Source: Phoronis australis | Taxonomy: Eukaryota; Phoronida; Phoronidae | Reading direction: 5' to 3' | Length of the DNA: 24,808 bases | Assembly (NCBI GenBank): GCA_002633005.1 | Contig: NMRA01001220.1 | Coordinates: 1 to 24,808, forward strand | Part shown: in pieces, positions 1-11,100 of the stretch | How positions within the stretch are numbered: the first letter of the stretch is position 1 | How the letters are laid out: every line of letters begins with the position of its first letter | Translations under genes and position numbers: made by a program | The notes under the pieces: model-generated | What the model was told of the DNA's origin: nothing | The model's input: the letters and a program-made list of their open reading frames with translations, nothing else | Databases searched by the model: none

Positions 1-235
1 CTTCAAATTTTGTTGGACTTTGCCAACCTTAAAAACGCAAAATTCGAAAATGGCGTTTGTATTTCATTGGTTGTGAAAGGGGAAGAGAATCCTATCACAA
101 ATTAAAGTGAAATGTATTTTGAAACCGATTTTATGAGAGTTCAATGTGATTTAGCCAACTAAGTAGGACAAGGTTTGCTAGAGACTTTTTACTGTAAACT
201 GTGTAGTCAAGTTTAACTGGGGGAGTATTTTTCAG

Positions 236-397
236 ACGGATACCTGCCACATCCGGGAGGTTCCATTTCGTGGAGTCAACTGTTCAGATGCCGCAGGCAG
301 TGAATACGACTTCTCAAGAATCATTCGACTGTTGAACAGTACAGGCGCTGAGAAAAAGTGGAGCACAGCCTCTCTCTCGCCATACTTTCAGTACTAT
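236..397 (+). CDS. CTBS: Chitobiase internal exon a
   Basis: The acceptor is a pyrimidine-rich tract ending TTTTTCAG at 235, and the donor is TAT|GTAAGT at 397/398. The exon has 54 codons and starts and ends in phase 0. It encodes the conserved segment VPFRGVNCSDAAG and a helix with the NST sequon. The open frame runs past the donor to 517, but that extension is intronic. Confidence 0.88.
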
Positions 398-3300
398 GTA
401 AGTTGCACTATAGAACAATTGGCACATTCTGAATTACCAGAGTCTTGTGACTGCGTGTTGCTAATTAACCACAATGCTGCAAGTCCAGGCAGAGAGTCAC
501 TGTCCCTCAGTTGTTAACTGCTGCTGGGATCTCTCTGTTCTGCTTAAAACTTATTTTAGTGCCAGTTCAGGTTTACTGTAGTTGTAGAGTGAGTGATATG
601 TGAGTTAAGGCTTTACGTACACCATTAACTGTGAAGTCATGTATTGAGTTCGTTCCCATATCCTAAGCAGCTATCGTTCCTCCATACCAGTTATGCCCTA
701 TTCTTCGCTGATAATTTTTCTGGTTACAACATGTTGGTCAAAAAATGTATGGATTTCTCAATGATTGTGTTTCAAATACTTTTAACACACAACTGACTTG
801 ACTGTTGAGGAACCTCATCTTGATAAATTCCTTGGTCAGGGTAACGTTTCTCATGCAAGACATTAGATAGCTAGTGTGGTCACAATATGCTTTGCTTCTA
901 ATGCACGGCAACGTGTTGTGAAGACTTTATATCCATATTAAATTTTCCGTACACATGCATTTTGAATGTTTTGTAGATTCTGTTAGTCTTAACTGAGGTG
1001 TACAGACAATCAAAAATTAGGGCATGAGATAAGCACAGCAAAAACTGTAGAAAATGACTGTATGAATTTTGACAACTTTGGTGCTGCACACTTACCAGAA
1101 GTGATTTTGCATCCAAGAAATCCCTGGAGGCACTGTTTTGGAAACTCGTATTACTGAGCACAACTGTCTTTTTGGTTCCGCATTTGAAATACCAGCTGGG
1201 ATTATCTGTGTAACTTTGTAGTTTAGCTACTCGAAGACTTGAAATGTTTATGGTCATTGTGTTAAATGTCAAAAATTAATGATGTCTTGCCCATGTTTTT
1301 CGTATATGTGCCCCATGTTCCTATGGTTTTCAAAACAAAAACTCTTTTTGAAATAACCTCCATGGGGATCTTGTGGAAATCCTCGGTACCCTATGATTTT
1401 CGCTCTGCTAATGTAACCTTTGAATGTCCACAGACAATGTTGCATACTTAATGTTCAGTTTCTGATGCCGTGGCTTGAAAAATAGCTGACCATGTGTAAT
1501 GACGTGACCAAACATTTGTAGGACAACCGAACCAAGACCTGGAATCAGGTGTGGTACGATGACCCGCCCAGTTTACTCTATAAGTTGGAGTATGGCTTCA
1601 TCAGAGGACTAAAAGGTATGTCTTGTTTGAAATTCTGCCCGACGTGTTGTCTGGCTGTTGGGTTGGTTTCATAGTGCATGGCGCATTGCTGCTTAGAACC
1701 ACCTGGGACTTGGAGCCAGCGAACTGCTTGTTGCTATGACGATCATAGACACAAGACTGAGAAAGCATACCTGTGTACTGGTCAACAAAAATATCACTTT
1801 GACCATAGTCTGTGGGTACACCTAATGTGGAAATTGCAGACTAATTATTTTCTCTGTGATTTCTTGGCGAAATTAGTTAGAAACGCAGCATATTGCGACG
1901 ATTTGAATATGAAGTAAGTTGAAAATTGCCAAATGTTTTTAAGAACGCATTATATGGCAAGAATGATCTGCCACAAATCACTGAACTGTGTCCAGTAAGT
2001 ATTGTGACGTGGTGTAGGGCAACAACATTGCATGATGTGGACTGTATGAGCCTGCAAGGCACGTCATTAGTGCAAAGGTCACCTATTTGCAGAATTTTTT
2101 GTTCTCACAATTTACAAATTGTCAGTGAATACAATTACTGCACTTATTTTAGCATATACGGTGTTAAAATAGCATTGCCGTTTAGTTCCTGCTATACATT
2201 AACTTAGTTGAGAGCATGCAACCAAATGTCATAATCCAGTACTCCAGTGCAGGCTGTCACCATCTCCATTGCTATGACTGGTCACACGACGTTTAATAAA
2301 ATGAGGCCCTGGGGCTGAGACAGTGATTCGAGTACTGTAGAAAGGGATGACAATATTAAAGTATGTACACTAATTATGCTCACAGCACTGGTGGTATTTC
2401 TAGCAAGTCATAATAGGATTCAACCACAATTTTTGGGGATAAGTGTCTAATATGTAAGCCCGGAATGTGTTTTTCTTTTTGGTTGTGTTGGTAAGGAAGT
2501 CCCCAAAGTCGATTTATGCACAGTGTGGCCAATCTGTGAACACTGACAACTTTTTTAAGAAGAGCATTTTGTAGTAAAGTGTAAAAAATTCTGACATGTT
2601 CGACATGTGTATGAAGTCTCAGAAAACAAAATTAATGTATAAGTTTTAGGTGTTAATCGCAATGTTCGAAGGGTTGATTTTGGATATTTTTTTTGCAATT
2701 TGCATTATTGTGGCCAGACCATCAGTATGTTCTCAAGATTCTGGAAAATGCATGATATTGTTAGCACGGCTTATTTCATAACTTAGGTATTTCTTCAAAA
2801 TGACCGGTGTGTTCAGATTAACAGTGGGTTTTGTCACGCTGGACCTGGTCTGACTTTTCTTTCCATAGGAGTGGGCATGTGGAATGCTGATGAGCTGGAT
2901 TACTCGTCTGTAGATCCCAATGTCAAGTCCCTCACTCAAACAATGTGGACTATTTTTACCGAGTGGGTCCTAAGTGCTGGGCCCGAAGATCAGACGACGC
3001 CAGTGATTGTAAGGACGTCAGAGAATTCACCAGTAGAAATTACTGAAGCAGTAAAAGCAACGAAACATGTGTCAGCAACAACAACAAAATATGACGTCCG
3101 GAGAGAAACGTCGGAACGAACATATGTGGGTGACGCCGGGGTGTGTTTTGGTGGGAAAGGTTTGTAAAGGCTTCATGTTTTAATTGTCAAAAACAGTTGA
3201 CAAATATGTTCTCGCTGAGAAGTGCGTAGAATTTCAGGCTTTTTCTTCAGGGATCTTTAATTATTAATTTGATTTTCTTCAGAATTTTCATCATAAATTT

Positions 3301-5016
3301 CATGAAAGTGACAAATTTTGTTGAAGTTTGTCACAATCTTTTTCTTGGAAATTATAGGGTTTTATGGAAGAATTGTTAGCCTTGGAGCTTGGTATCTTAG
3401 CTTGAGAATGGTGAATGTTCTCGTCAAAACACAATGTGATTGAAATACTTAATGGTATTTTTATTCAGACAACTGATACCGTCACCACCAGAGCCTGGGG
3501 ACTCAAAGTTGTTTATGACAACGAGACCAGTCAATGTCCAGACCCATTCAATCATTGTAGCACCACCTAGTGACAATTTTGTTTAGTTGTCCTGTTGTCA
3601 AATCGATATGTCAAAAATTCCCAATCATATTTTATAGAAATTTGACAAAAGGGTGTAGGGAATAGCTAGGGCAGTGCATGTATTTTTTCAATCTGCCTCT
3701 GTCCCAGCCGAACTTGCCAGCATTTTTAAGAAAAGCACAATATCCAAATGATTTCTAGGGAACTGATTGACAGATTTCAATGAAGTTAACAGTATGTGGT
3801 GACAATTTGTTGTGACTACAAGACAGTTAGTCGATTTTTCAGAATTAGACCACTGCAGCATCCCAGGTGGTCATTTTGATCTTAACAAATGGCTTTTTTG
3901 TTATTTTGGGTGGAAGAGCTTTACGGAGGACATGAGAGAAGCGATTGATTTCAATCTGAAACTTGACAAGTGACTATGTGATTTTGGGACATATTTCACT
4001 ATTGCAGCACCCCCTTGTGGCCATTACATTTTGGAGGTTATAGCATCTACCATATTTGAGAAGAGTCCATTAAGTACTGTATTTGTTATGCCATTATGTG
4101 TTTATCTTTATATCTGCCAAACCTCACGATTGCTCTTTATGAAGAGAAAGGATACCAAACCCAGTTTTGGCCTATTAATAGATACTAAAAATGATTTTCC
4201 CAAAGGCATCCAGTTCTTTGAAATAAAATAATGCTTTGTAACCCTTGACAACCCTTGATAGTTTGGAGGAAACTTTGAAAATTATTTTCACAGTCTGTTA
4301 AACGGGCAAGGATGAGCTACGCTTTTAGTGAATTACATGACAACTGTGAGAAAAGACCACCCACCAAGGACCACAATATACAATTTGTGATATAGGGAGT
4401 ACGAGTGTTCTTTAGTTGATGCCTGCTTTTAACTTCAAAGTTGGAAGATTGACACAAGTAATGTATTAACAGGGGATAGAACGAGGATTGGTGGAAATCA
4501 TCAAAACAGGGTTTAGTATATAGGTCGAATCCCATTCTGTTAAAAAACTCAATCACAAGCAGTAAGAAACTATACCCGAGTTCTTCCATAGCACAGTAAG
4601 CACTTCTAATATGTATAAGGAACAAGTTGACGCCAATTTACTGGACTAGTGGTATGAGCTAGTTATAGATGAAAGTTTGTTGTAACTTCATAGCACTAAC
4701 CCTGCTCACATACGGTATGTTTGCCATGACATTTATGTTATGCAAACTGATTCCTCAGGCACGGTATATATATATATGTAGACAGGGAGAAAGGGAGGGA
4801 GAGAGAGAAATCGTAGATGCTGTCCAGTTCAAACAATTAACATGGCTGTTCAACATCACCCGTTTGGTTTCAGGAACTATAGTGGCCGTCCTCATCTCTG
4901 TCTTACTGGTTGGTATTCTAAGTGGTTGCCTTATTATAATACTTGCACAGAGGTACCTGAGACAGAAGGCAATGAAATATCAGCAACTGGAGCACCAAGG
5001 AGATGACAACCTGTGA
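236..5016 (+). CDS. CTBS: Di-N-acetylchitobiase-like (GH18), 3' part, four exons
   Basis: Seen: exons 236-397, 1522-1615, 2869-3159 and 4874-5016 join in frame (phases 0, 1, 1) into 229 residues ending at TGA 5014-5016. Residues 9-21 (VPFRGVNCSDAAG), 62-72 (NQVWYDDPPSL) and 86-97 (GVGMWNADELDY) are hallmarks of lysosomal di-N-acetylchitobiase, including the Trp at the end of the last barrel strand (residue 90). Family knowledge: this enzyme splits the reducing-end GlcNAc from the chitobiose core of glycoprotein oligosaccharides in lysosomes. The DxxDxDxE catalytic motif is not here; it must lie upstream of base 1. Three N-glycosylation sequons (NCS, NST, NRT) are visible. Odd: after the catalytic domain (about residue 118) comes a roughly 64-residue Ser/Thr-rich stretch, then a membrane helix and tail, absent from the soluble vertebrate enzyme. 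The family call is very secure; the last junction is less so. Confidence 0.9.
398..1521 (+). other. Chitobiase intron, nothing recognised
   Basis: AT-rich intron bounded by a GTAAGT donor and a TTTGTAG acceptor. The open frames inside it (for example 898-1272 on the minus strand) have no recognisable domains and look like chance. Confidence 0.6.
1522..1615 (+). CDS. CTBS: Chitobiase internal exon b
   Basis: The acceptor is ATTTGTAG at 1521 and the donor AAAAG|GTATG at 1615/1616. It encodes DNRTKTWNQVWYDDPPSLLY and the following strand, matching the WYD(N/D)P motif of chitobiases. It leaves one base (G) that joins GA of the next exon to give Gly. Confidence 0.9.
1900..2222 (+). repeat. Dispersed repeat, copy 1 (chitobiase intron)
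   Basis: This segment matches 11350-11650 in the same orientation with substitutions and small indels. Shared blocks include CCACAAATCACTGAAC, GTGTCCAGTAAGTA, CATTAGTGCAAAGGTCACCT, AAAATAGCATTG and TAGTTCCT. No tRNA-type promoter, coding frame or terminal repeat is visible, so the class is unknown (old MITE or SINE fragment). Confidence 0.8.
2869..3159 (+). CDS. CTBS: Chitobiase exon c: last barrel strand plus Ser/Thr-rich stalk
   Basis: The acceptor is TCTTTCCATAG at 2868. The exon opens with GVGMWNADELDY, the eighth barrel strand, and a terminal helix (to about residue 118 of the window protein). A 64-residue low-complexity stretch follows, about a quarter Ser/Thr. The favoured donor is AAAG|GTTTGT at 3159/3160, which leaves one base and matches the phase of the membrane exon. 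If that donor is not used, the frame stops at TAA 3165-3167 and the protein would be soluble. A second GT site (ATT|GTAAGG, 3008/3009) is out of phase with the membrane exon. Confidence 0.85.
3160..4873 (+). other. Last chitobiase intron, with weak repeat remnants and simple repeats
   Basis: This stretch lies between the stalk exon and the membrane exon. Three loosely similar blocks around a GCAGCACC...TAGTGG-like core sit near 3550-3580, 3850-3880 and 3998-4027, probably remnants of an old dispersed element. A TA run (4765-4778) and a GA-rich run (4781-4810) lie just before the acceptor. An 8-base perfect inverted repeat, GTGACAAA/TTTGTCAC, sits at 3308-3315 and 3327-3334. Confidence 0.55.
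4765..4810. repeat. Simple repeats (TA)n then GA-rich
   Basis: An alternating TATATA run is followed by a purine run of GGGAGAAAGGGAGGGAGAGA type. Both are intronic in the chitobiase model; the open frame through them is not needed for the gene. Confidence 0.8.
4874..5016 (+). CDS. CTBS: Candidate terminal exon: membrane anchor and YQQL tail
   Basis: Seen: after the acceptor GTTTGGTTTCAG (ends 4873), the frame encodes about 23 uninterrupted hydrophobic residues (IVAVLISVLLVGILSGCLII and on). A basic segment (QRYLRQK) follows, and then a short hydrophilic tail ending QGDDNL. By the positive-inside rule the tail is cytosolic, giving a type I protein with the enzyme outside or lumenal. YQQL (residues 218-221) fits the YXX-hydrophobic signal read by AP adaptors for endosome and lysosome delivery. 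The exon phase fits exon c, and a poly(A) signal lies 114 bases past the stop. It could instead belong to a separate small gene, but no other upstream exon is apparent nearby. Confidence 0.6.
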
Positions 5017-5129
5017 TTGGCTGAGATAACATCTAGAAATGGTGGAGGGCTAGAGAATAGTCCATGTCGAAACTTTTTGGGAACTAAACTACACCTGTGT
5101 TGGCGGATTTTTAAATGAGGTAGTCTGTT

Positions 5130-5135
5130 AATAAA
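5130..5135 (+). terminator. Poly(A) signal AATAAA of the chitobiase gene
   Basis: Canonical AATAAA lies 114 bases after the TGA at 5014-5016, followed by a T/GT-rich stretch (TTGTAGTGTTTTGGC and a run of T at 5155-5160), as expected downstream of a cleavage site. Confidence 0.65.
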
Positions 5136-6178
5136 ATTGTAGTGTTTTGGCAAATTTTTTGACAATCATATCGAAAGTTTCAATATTGGCATTTGGGGTT
5201 TGAGTGCATTGTCTAACTGAATGTTCTTGTTGTCAATCACATTTTCTTATTAGAAATCTGTTATTGAATTCTAGTCAAAAGTCGTCCCGTGTAAATTTTA
5301 ACATTTTTGCATTAATTTATTTAATATATTAAAGTTCATTGTTCTCCATGTGTTTTTAGTTGTCACAGTAACAAGTTCTTTCAAGGTGTGATTTCTGCTT
5401 GCTTGTGGCGATTTTAGAAAATAATGCGGCAATTTTGAAACGGAAATCTGCCTATAAGTCAAACTTCAACTTGGTGAAGACACTGACGGAAAAGGGTCGA
5501 TCATTTCCAATTATCAGAAGTGCAGTTATTACAGAAAGTTGTTGTACAGGATAAAAACAGTTTGAAGTAACATTAAAGCAACAAGCTGTTCCTGTATGCC
5601 TCAACACACTGTGAAGGGGCCACATCATTGCTTAGCTCTTTTCACTGCTGAATAGTTGCACGAGATGTCATTTGCTAAGCCAACCTCTTAGCAATACCAA
5701 GTATAGTGTAGCCGTGCGCATTTGAGCGTGTAACGCACACATTTGTAATTGCACAAGTGTACAGTCTAGTCTTACTTTGTGTTGAGGAGCACACTAAAGT
5801 GCTTGGGCGAGCAAATTACGTTTTTCAAGTAAAGCGAGCCATTAAAACAATCCTGTTGTTACTTCTAAGATGCACAGAACCACTGTGTGCTAATAAGACT
5901 GTTGTGTTTACCATGAGCACATCTGTGTACAAAAAATACATAACATATTAATAAGAAAAAAATCTAGGATTGTGCACGGGTTGTGTTTGTGAAATGAAAT
6001 GTGGCTACTGTGTAAAATAGCATGAAACTTAGCAGTCACAATCACACAAGGGTTGATCTCCTTTGTACAAGTATTAAAAAAACATGATTAATTTATTCTG
6101 TCATTGCCTTGGTAAGTTATGTATTAAGTGAATGACAAACAAACTAATGTAGTGAATTTGTTAATGCACCAGTTAATA
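5136..6178. other. Intergenic spacer, nothing recognised
   Basis: AT-rich DNA between the 3' end of the chitobiase gene and the possible 3' end of the oppositely oriented SLC22 gene. Open frames are short and without recognisable motifs. Confidence 0.5.
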
Positions 6179-6184
6179 TTTATT
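6179..6184 (-). terminator. Candidate minus-strand poly(A) signal
   Basis: TTTATT on the + strand reads AATAAA on the minus strand. It is the first canonical AATAAA after the SLC22 stop codon (about 1.8 kb), with an ATTAAA variant nearer at 6935-6940 and another AATAAA at 6092-6097. It also lies about 110 bases after the stop of the open frame ending at 6295. Which transcript uses it is unknown. Confidence 0.35.
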
Positions 6185-6294
6185 TTTTTTTCTATTTTAT
6201 TTTAATAAATATTTTAATAGTAACATGCAACATTTTTTCTTATAACAAGATAACCACAATTTCCAACACCAAAAAATGCCCGAGGTGAAACAGC

Positions 6295-6816
6295 TTATTG
6301 AATACATGTACCTCCATACCTACAAAGACGACGTACAGCCATTTTTGAAATAATAAGTTCATTGCTGCCTTGGCACACTTGATGTGTTCTTTGCATGCGA
6401 GCGTACTCACAATTGTGATGCACAGACCCCTCCGTCCTGGAGATAAGAAAATGCTTAGTAACACTGGCCTCAATTTGGAAATACTTGGGGATCGTGTAGG
6501 ACCGCATCACGGGTCCAAGGACACTTGTCCAGTTGTCCAACTTTTTACAGTCCAGAGTAGCAGCCCACAGCACAGCACTAAAACTTCGCTGGCATTGGAA
6601 AGTTGAATACATTGATGCAGCCAAGAAAACTTTGTAAAAAGCGAGATTACAACAAATAGCATGAGAAACTCCAAGCATTAAAATTGATCGTCGGATATGA
6701 AACCTCTGAACATTCCAAGTCCCAAATTTATCCCATGCAAGTGTACCCTGCTGATTACTATGAACTACCGATGCAATGAACAAATTTCGTAAGTCCTCGT
6801 AACGAAGTTCAGCTGC
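6295..6816 (-). CDS. Possible unrecognised terminal exon, 173 codons
   Basis: Seen: a minus-strand frame of 173 codons, open from a possible acceptor (TTAACAACAG, ending at 6817) to TAA at 6295-6297. It starts AAELRYEDLRNLFIASVVHS. A minus-strand AATAAA follows about 110 bases on. The acceptor phase (0) matches the donor of SLC22 exon 6, so an alternative SLC22 end is formally possible; a separate gene or long 3' UTR is just as possible. I recognise no domain, and the second half (many Cys and Trp, no pattern) looks less protein-like. Low confidence. Confidence 0.22.
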   Translation of the reverse strand, partial: AAELRYEDLRNLFIASVVHSNQQGTLAWDKFGTWNVQRFHIRRSILMLGVSHAICCNLAFYKVFLAASMYSTFQCQRSFSAVLWAATLDCKKLDNWTSVLGPVMRSYTIPKYFQIEASVTKHFLISRTEGSVHHNCEYARMQRTHQVCQGSNELIISKMAVRRLCRYGGTCIQ

Positions 6817-7991
6817 CTGTTGTTAACATAAAACAACACACAAGCACTTTCACCTATCTGAACACAGTCGCTGGCATTACAGCTCCTGAACAACAAAATG
6901 TGAAATACTGAAACTTACCCAGAGGGAACATACATTTAATTAGTTCCTAATTTTTTTGCAACCAGCCCTGACCTCCAACTTCACGGAATGTATTAGTCTC
7001 CATAAAAACTCTAAATAAATATATTATGCAGTCATATCAACAAGTGCAAACATAATATTGGTTCTAGCATCTCCGATGCTATAATCTTCAGTGCTTTAGC
7101 AGCTCTATGTTAAAATGTAAAAACGTTATAACATTACAGACACTTCAAATAAATTTGCATGCATTTAGCACAGACTGTAAAAACATGCTGCCTACGTAAT
7201 GCATAACCTCATAACCATTCGCAAGTTAACACAAAAACTGGCATTTCCAGTAAACTAACTTATGCAACAAAAACAAATGTATAATTCATGAATGACTAGT
7301 AGAAACGTATCACAAATTGACAAACGAGATAAATTTCAGGAAGTCTTAAGTTAAACGATTCCAATAAATGCTGTTGAGTTCACTCATCTTCTCGCGCCCC
7401 GGGCTACCTGGTGTTGATGTCATAAACAAAATCCTACAAAAGACTGATAATCTAAAACAGCACCACCTAGTGTTGAATTGACAATTAAAAACAAATTCTA
7501 CCCAATGCTTTCTACACCTCACTTGCTCAAGAAACCACTCTACTGAGTGATATCTAACACTAACGAAAAAAAATGACTCTGGAACTGTCAGAGTGTGAGG
7601 CAAGTTAGGAACAGCTATACAGTGGAGAGTGGTCTCAAAAAGTTAATAAATGTTTCTGACATCATGAACAGGGACTTTAAAGATGAAGACAGTAATGCAC
7701 AAAGCCAAGTCAAGAAAATCCCCATTAACACAATATGTCATTTATGCTACAACTACCGATTCAGAATTAGGTCAATAATAAATAGTTGAAAAGTACAAAA
7801 TACCCAGATCTTACATTCCTCGATTCTTTGACGATTCACATTCTGTGAATGTAACCAGTCTCTTCAAAAAAAAAAACAAGCAGAAAAAAGTTCAAAATTG
7901 CACCGTATACATTCAAAATTCTAGCACCTAAAATAGAACACCGCCACAAATTATTTTAACAAAAAACCACGGCGTCTTGTCTTAATCAAAT
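6817..7991 (-). other. Probable 3' UTR or flank of the SLC22 gene
   Basis: AT-rich DNA just after the SLC22 stop codon on its strand. No canonical AATAAA occurs here on the minus strand, only an ATTAAA at 6935-6940. Open frames lack recognisable motifs. The word AGCACCACCTAGTG at 7459-7472 recurs at 3559-3572. Confidence 0.4.
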
Positions 7992-8147
7992 TCATGACTG
8001 GTATTTGAACACTGGGCTTGGGTCAAGGTCATTGAATGTTTCCGGCATAGGCTTGCCCCGTGTTTCAGGCTGCTTGAAGTTGAGAAGGCCTCCGACCAGA
8101 GCTAACATACCATAGACACCAAACTGCAGAGATGGGTAGAACATGTC
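7992..8147 (-). CDS. SLC22 coding exon 7 (helix 12, C-terminus)
   Basis: The acceptor is GGTATATTGTAG at 8148. It encodes the last helix, then PETRGKPMPETFNDL, the SLC22 C-terminal signature, and a short tail ending FKYQS. The stop is TGA at 7994-7992. Confidence 0.94.
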   Translation of the reverse strand, partial: DMFYPSLQFGVYGMLALVGGLLNFKQPETRGKPMPETFNDLDPSPVFKYQS

Positions 8148-11100
8148 CTACAATATACCAACACCTGTCAATATAAGCGCATCAACAGTCCAATCACATT
8201 CAAATAGTCTATCAACAGTCCAATCACATTCAAATAGTCTATCAACAGTCCAATCACATTCAAATAGTCTATCAACTGTCCAATCACATTCAAATAGTCT
8301 GCAGTCATCATGACGAAGCTAAATAACTGTCTAATCCTAGTTTTCACATGATGACATCATCAATAATAATGAAATACGAGTTTGAACTAAAAATTTCAAA
8401 TTTTAGGTAATAGCTCAAATCTATGGGGCATCAAGTGCGGACTTGTACTAGAACCTTATAGGCCAAAAACATAATGTACTATAGCACAAAATAATGAGAT
8501 GCTTTTCTTGTGTTCGAACAAAAGTCGAATAGAAAATGACAGAAATAATTTTGAGTTTGATTTTTAGCAAAAAGATTACTGTAGCAGACCCCGAGTCCTG
8601 AATGTTTTATTAGAAACAGAAGGCATTTAACCAAATGAACTTACAAGTGATGACACCATGGGGGCTAAAATTCCACCAAGCCTTCCTCCCATGTTGTAAA
8701 CACTAATTCCAATCGCTCTGCAACAGAACAGTGTAATGCTTCACAAATCACTCACGATACACCAGGGAGGGAGACAGAGTATGGAAAATCTGTCTGAAAA
8801 TGAGGTGACTTTGTCTCTATAATGCAAACCTATTAAAACGAAATTTTCTAATGTCACAGCCCTTTACTAACTCAGACACATTAATGCACTACCTAATAAA
8901 CCTGTGTCTATTATGTCTAGTACGTGGAGATCCTTAAACTATCTAGAAACTAGTTAATCGGTATAGTCAGCAAGACAATATCCCCAGATGTTGTTTAAAG
9001 TTGTTATTTAGTGATAAATCGAAGACCCAAGACTGATAATTAATTTAGTCATGAAAAACATTGTGAAAGTTTTTTTGCAAAGTTTTATGTTTGAAGCTTT
9101 TTGTAAATTAGGCATGAGTTGTTTATTAGACAGTGTTCATGACAAGATAAGATCACGCATCACCAAGAATCAGACAACTCTATCCACAGAACAGTGGCAG
9201 GCACATAAGGTATTTGAACTCAAGGCTTTTACTTTGTGACATATCGCTTTCCTGTGCTCTGAGGTACAAGTGCAATAGGCCTAACTGAACAAATTTATAA
9301 TGATTTCCCAAATTTCATAAAAATCTGTCAAATAACTATAGATACAGAGAATAACATAAAAAATCCAAATTCCTCTCTAAAGGGATTTAGCATGATCCAA
9401 AAATTTGGCTGTGCTGTCCCATCTACAACAGGAACATGTCGGCAAAATTTCACAAACATCTGCCACAAGATTTTGGAAATAAAGCAGAAGACAGGGGAAT
9501 AGCAACAAAATGCTACCACGACATTAAACACATAAATTATGTGGGTAACTGAAATGCAACAACAAATTAATTAAACCGAGAAAAATAAATTAAAAAATAT
9601 ACAGATCAAATGAAGGTGGATAGCTTCTAATGCTATATCAATGTACGCATACTGCCATAAACTGGATTTCATTAAGTTTGCAATCCTTACTAAACATTAG
9701 TACTGCACTGGAGAAGACAGTGTGGCTCAGTGGTTTGAGCTCTGGAATCTCCTGTTTGGGAGACCTGGGTTTGAATTCTGGTTTCACTGGCTGAGAATCA
9801 AGCATTACATATATGTGTCTCCTACTCCTCTGAGCTCGGTCTTACTATTGAATGTATGCAAGGGAGTGAATGAGAACCTGGATGAAATGCGAAAGTGATT
9901 TCTGGGACTGTACTCAAAAAAATTAATACAGCATGCGATTTCATTACTTCATTTTCATTAAAACGTGATGTGAATGACTTAGAACAATGCCATCTAGTAA
10001 CATTAATTTCAAAAATCCCTCACAGCACTAAATTAGATGAATCCAAAATCGTAAATTCTAACTGGAACAGGTAAATAAGGTTAGAGATGGAGCATCTTCC
10101 GTCAATTTGGGGGATTTTATGTACCCTTCCTTGCCATACTAGACAACTAAAATCAAAGGTTACACCCCAAAACATGAATTCAACCACAGACTTCAATTTT
10201 GCTCACAGTACATAATGCACAGGCGAAACCAAGTCGGGTTACCTGACTTCAGTTGGAGTGAGCTCTGAAGAATGAATGAAAACACTGTTGAATGAAGAAG
10301 ATATGAACATCTTGCCGACAAGTGACAGGACTGTTTTGCTACCATAAGCACCTGCAATATAAAGAAGATATGCATTCTGGACATAGAATCTCACCTCCAG
10401 GTTAGGGCTCAACACTCAAATCTCTTGTAACTTAACTCGAGAATTGACTAATTGCATGGCACGTTTTGAATACACTTACAAATGTGAGCCCTAAACATGC
10501 AGTATGACTGGTTAATTGTCGAGTGAGAATAAGTCAAGCCAGAGAGCAGAGACCAAACCCTGAGCCCAGAACTGACCGATACTCCAAACGTAATCAACCA
10601 CGCTGCATGATTCAAGTAGAAATTTGTAAGTTCACTGAAAGTATACCAAGAAATGGTGGTCTTTCAGGAACCAATGGCGGCTGATCACATGGGTCCATTC
10701 ACTCTAGCCGCCACCTAGCTGTATCAAGAGACTCTTCTTCGTAGCGGGAGACATTTCATAAACATTTTTCAGACTCTACATTATGCAGTGTCACAAATTT
10801 GAGAAACACAGCACAAGCAAAGGTTGCTCCTGTTCTAACTTTCAAAATAAAAAAATCTTTTGCGCTTGAATTTCAAAGTCCCCAAATTTAAGATACTGTG
10901 ACAGTCCTGAATACTTGCCGCTTACCTGGGGGGAGTAGAACGATAATGAAACATCCAATGCCCGCAAGTATCATTGCACCGCTCAACACTGAACGCCGCC
11001 CAACACGATTCATCAGAGGCACAGTCACCACCATTACGGGGAGTTCCACGAAGCCAGACATTGCGACCGCAATGTAACGATTGCTTCCCATGGATCCAGC

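Noticed and set aside
332-517. Frame extending past base 397 as coding
   Set aside because: A GTAAGT donor at 398 and the chitobiase homology resuming at 1522 show that the extension is intron.
4669-4873. Upstream part of the frame leading into the membrane exon, including the GA-rich peptide
   Set aside because: It runs through simple repeats, precedes a good acceptor at 4873, and is not needed for phase. It is better treated as intron.
6370-6606. 78-codon + strand frame
   Set aside because: It overlaps the opposite-strand frame at 6295-6816 and has no recognisable motif or splice context.
8181-8300. CRISPR array
   Set aside because: Units are contiguous with no unique spacers, within an intron of an animal gene.
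9719-9790. Functional tRNA gene
   Set aside because: The A and B boxes are present, but the B box is mutated, no clean acceptor stem was seen, and a non-tRNA body follows. A SINE explains it better.
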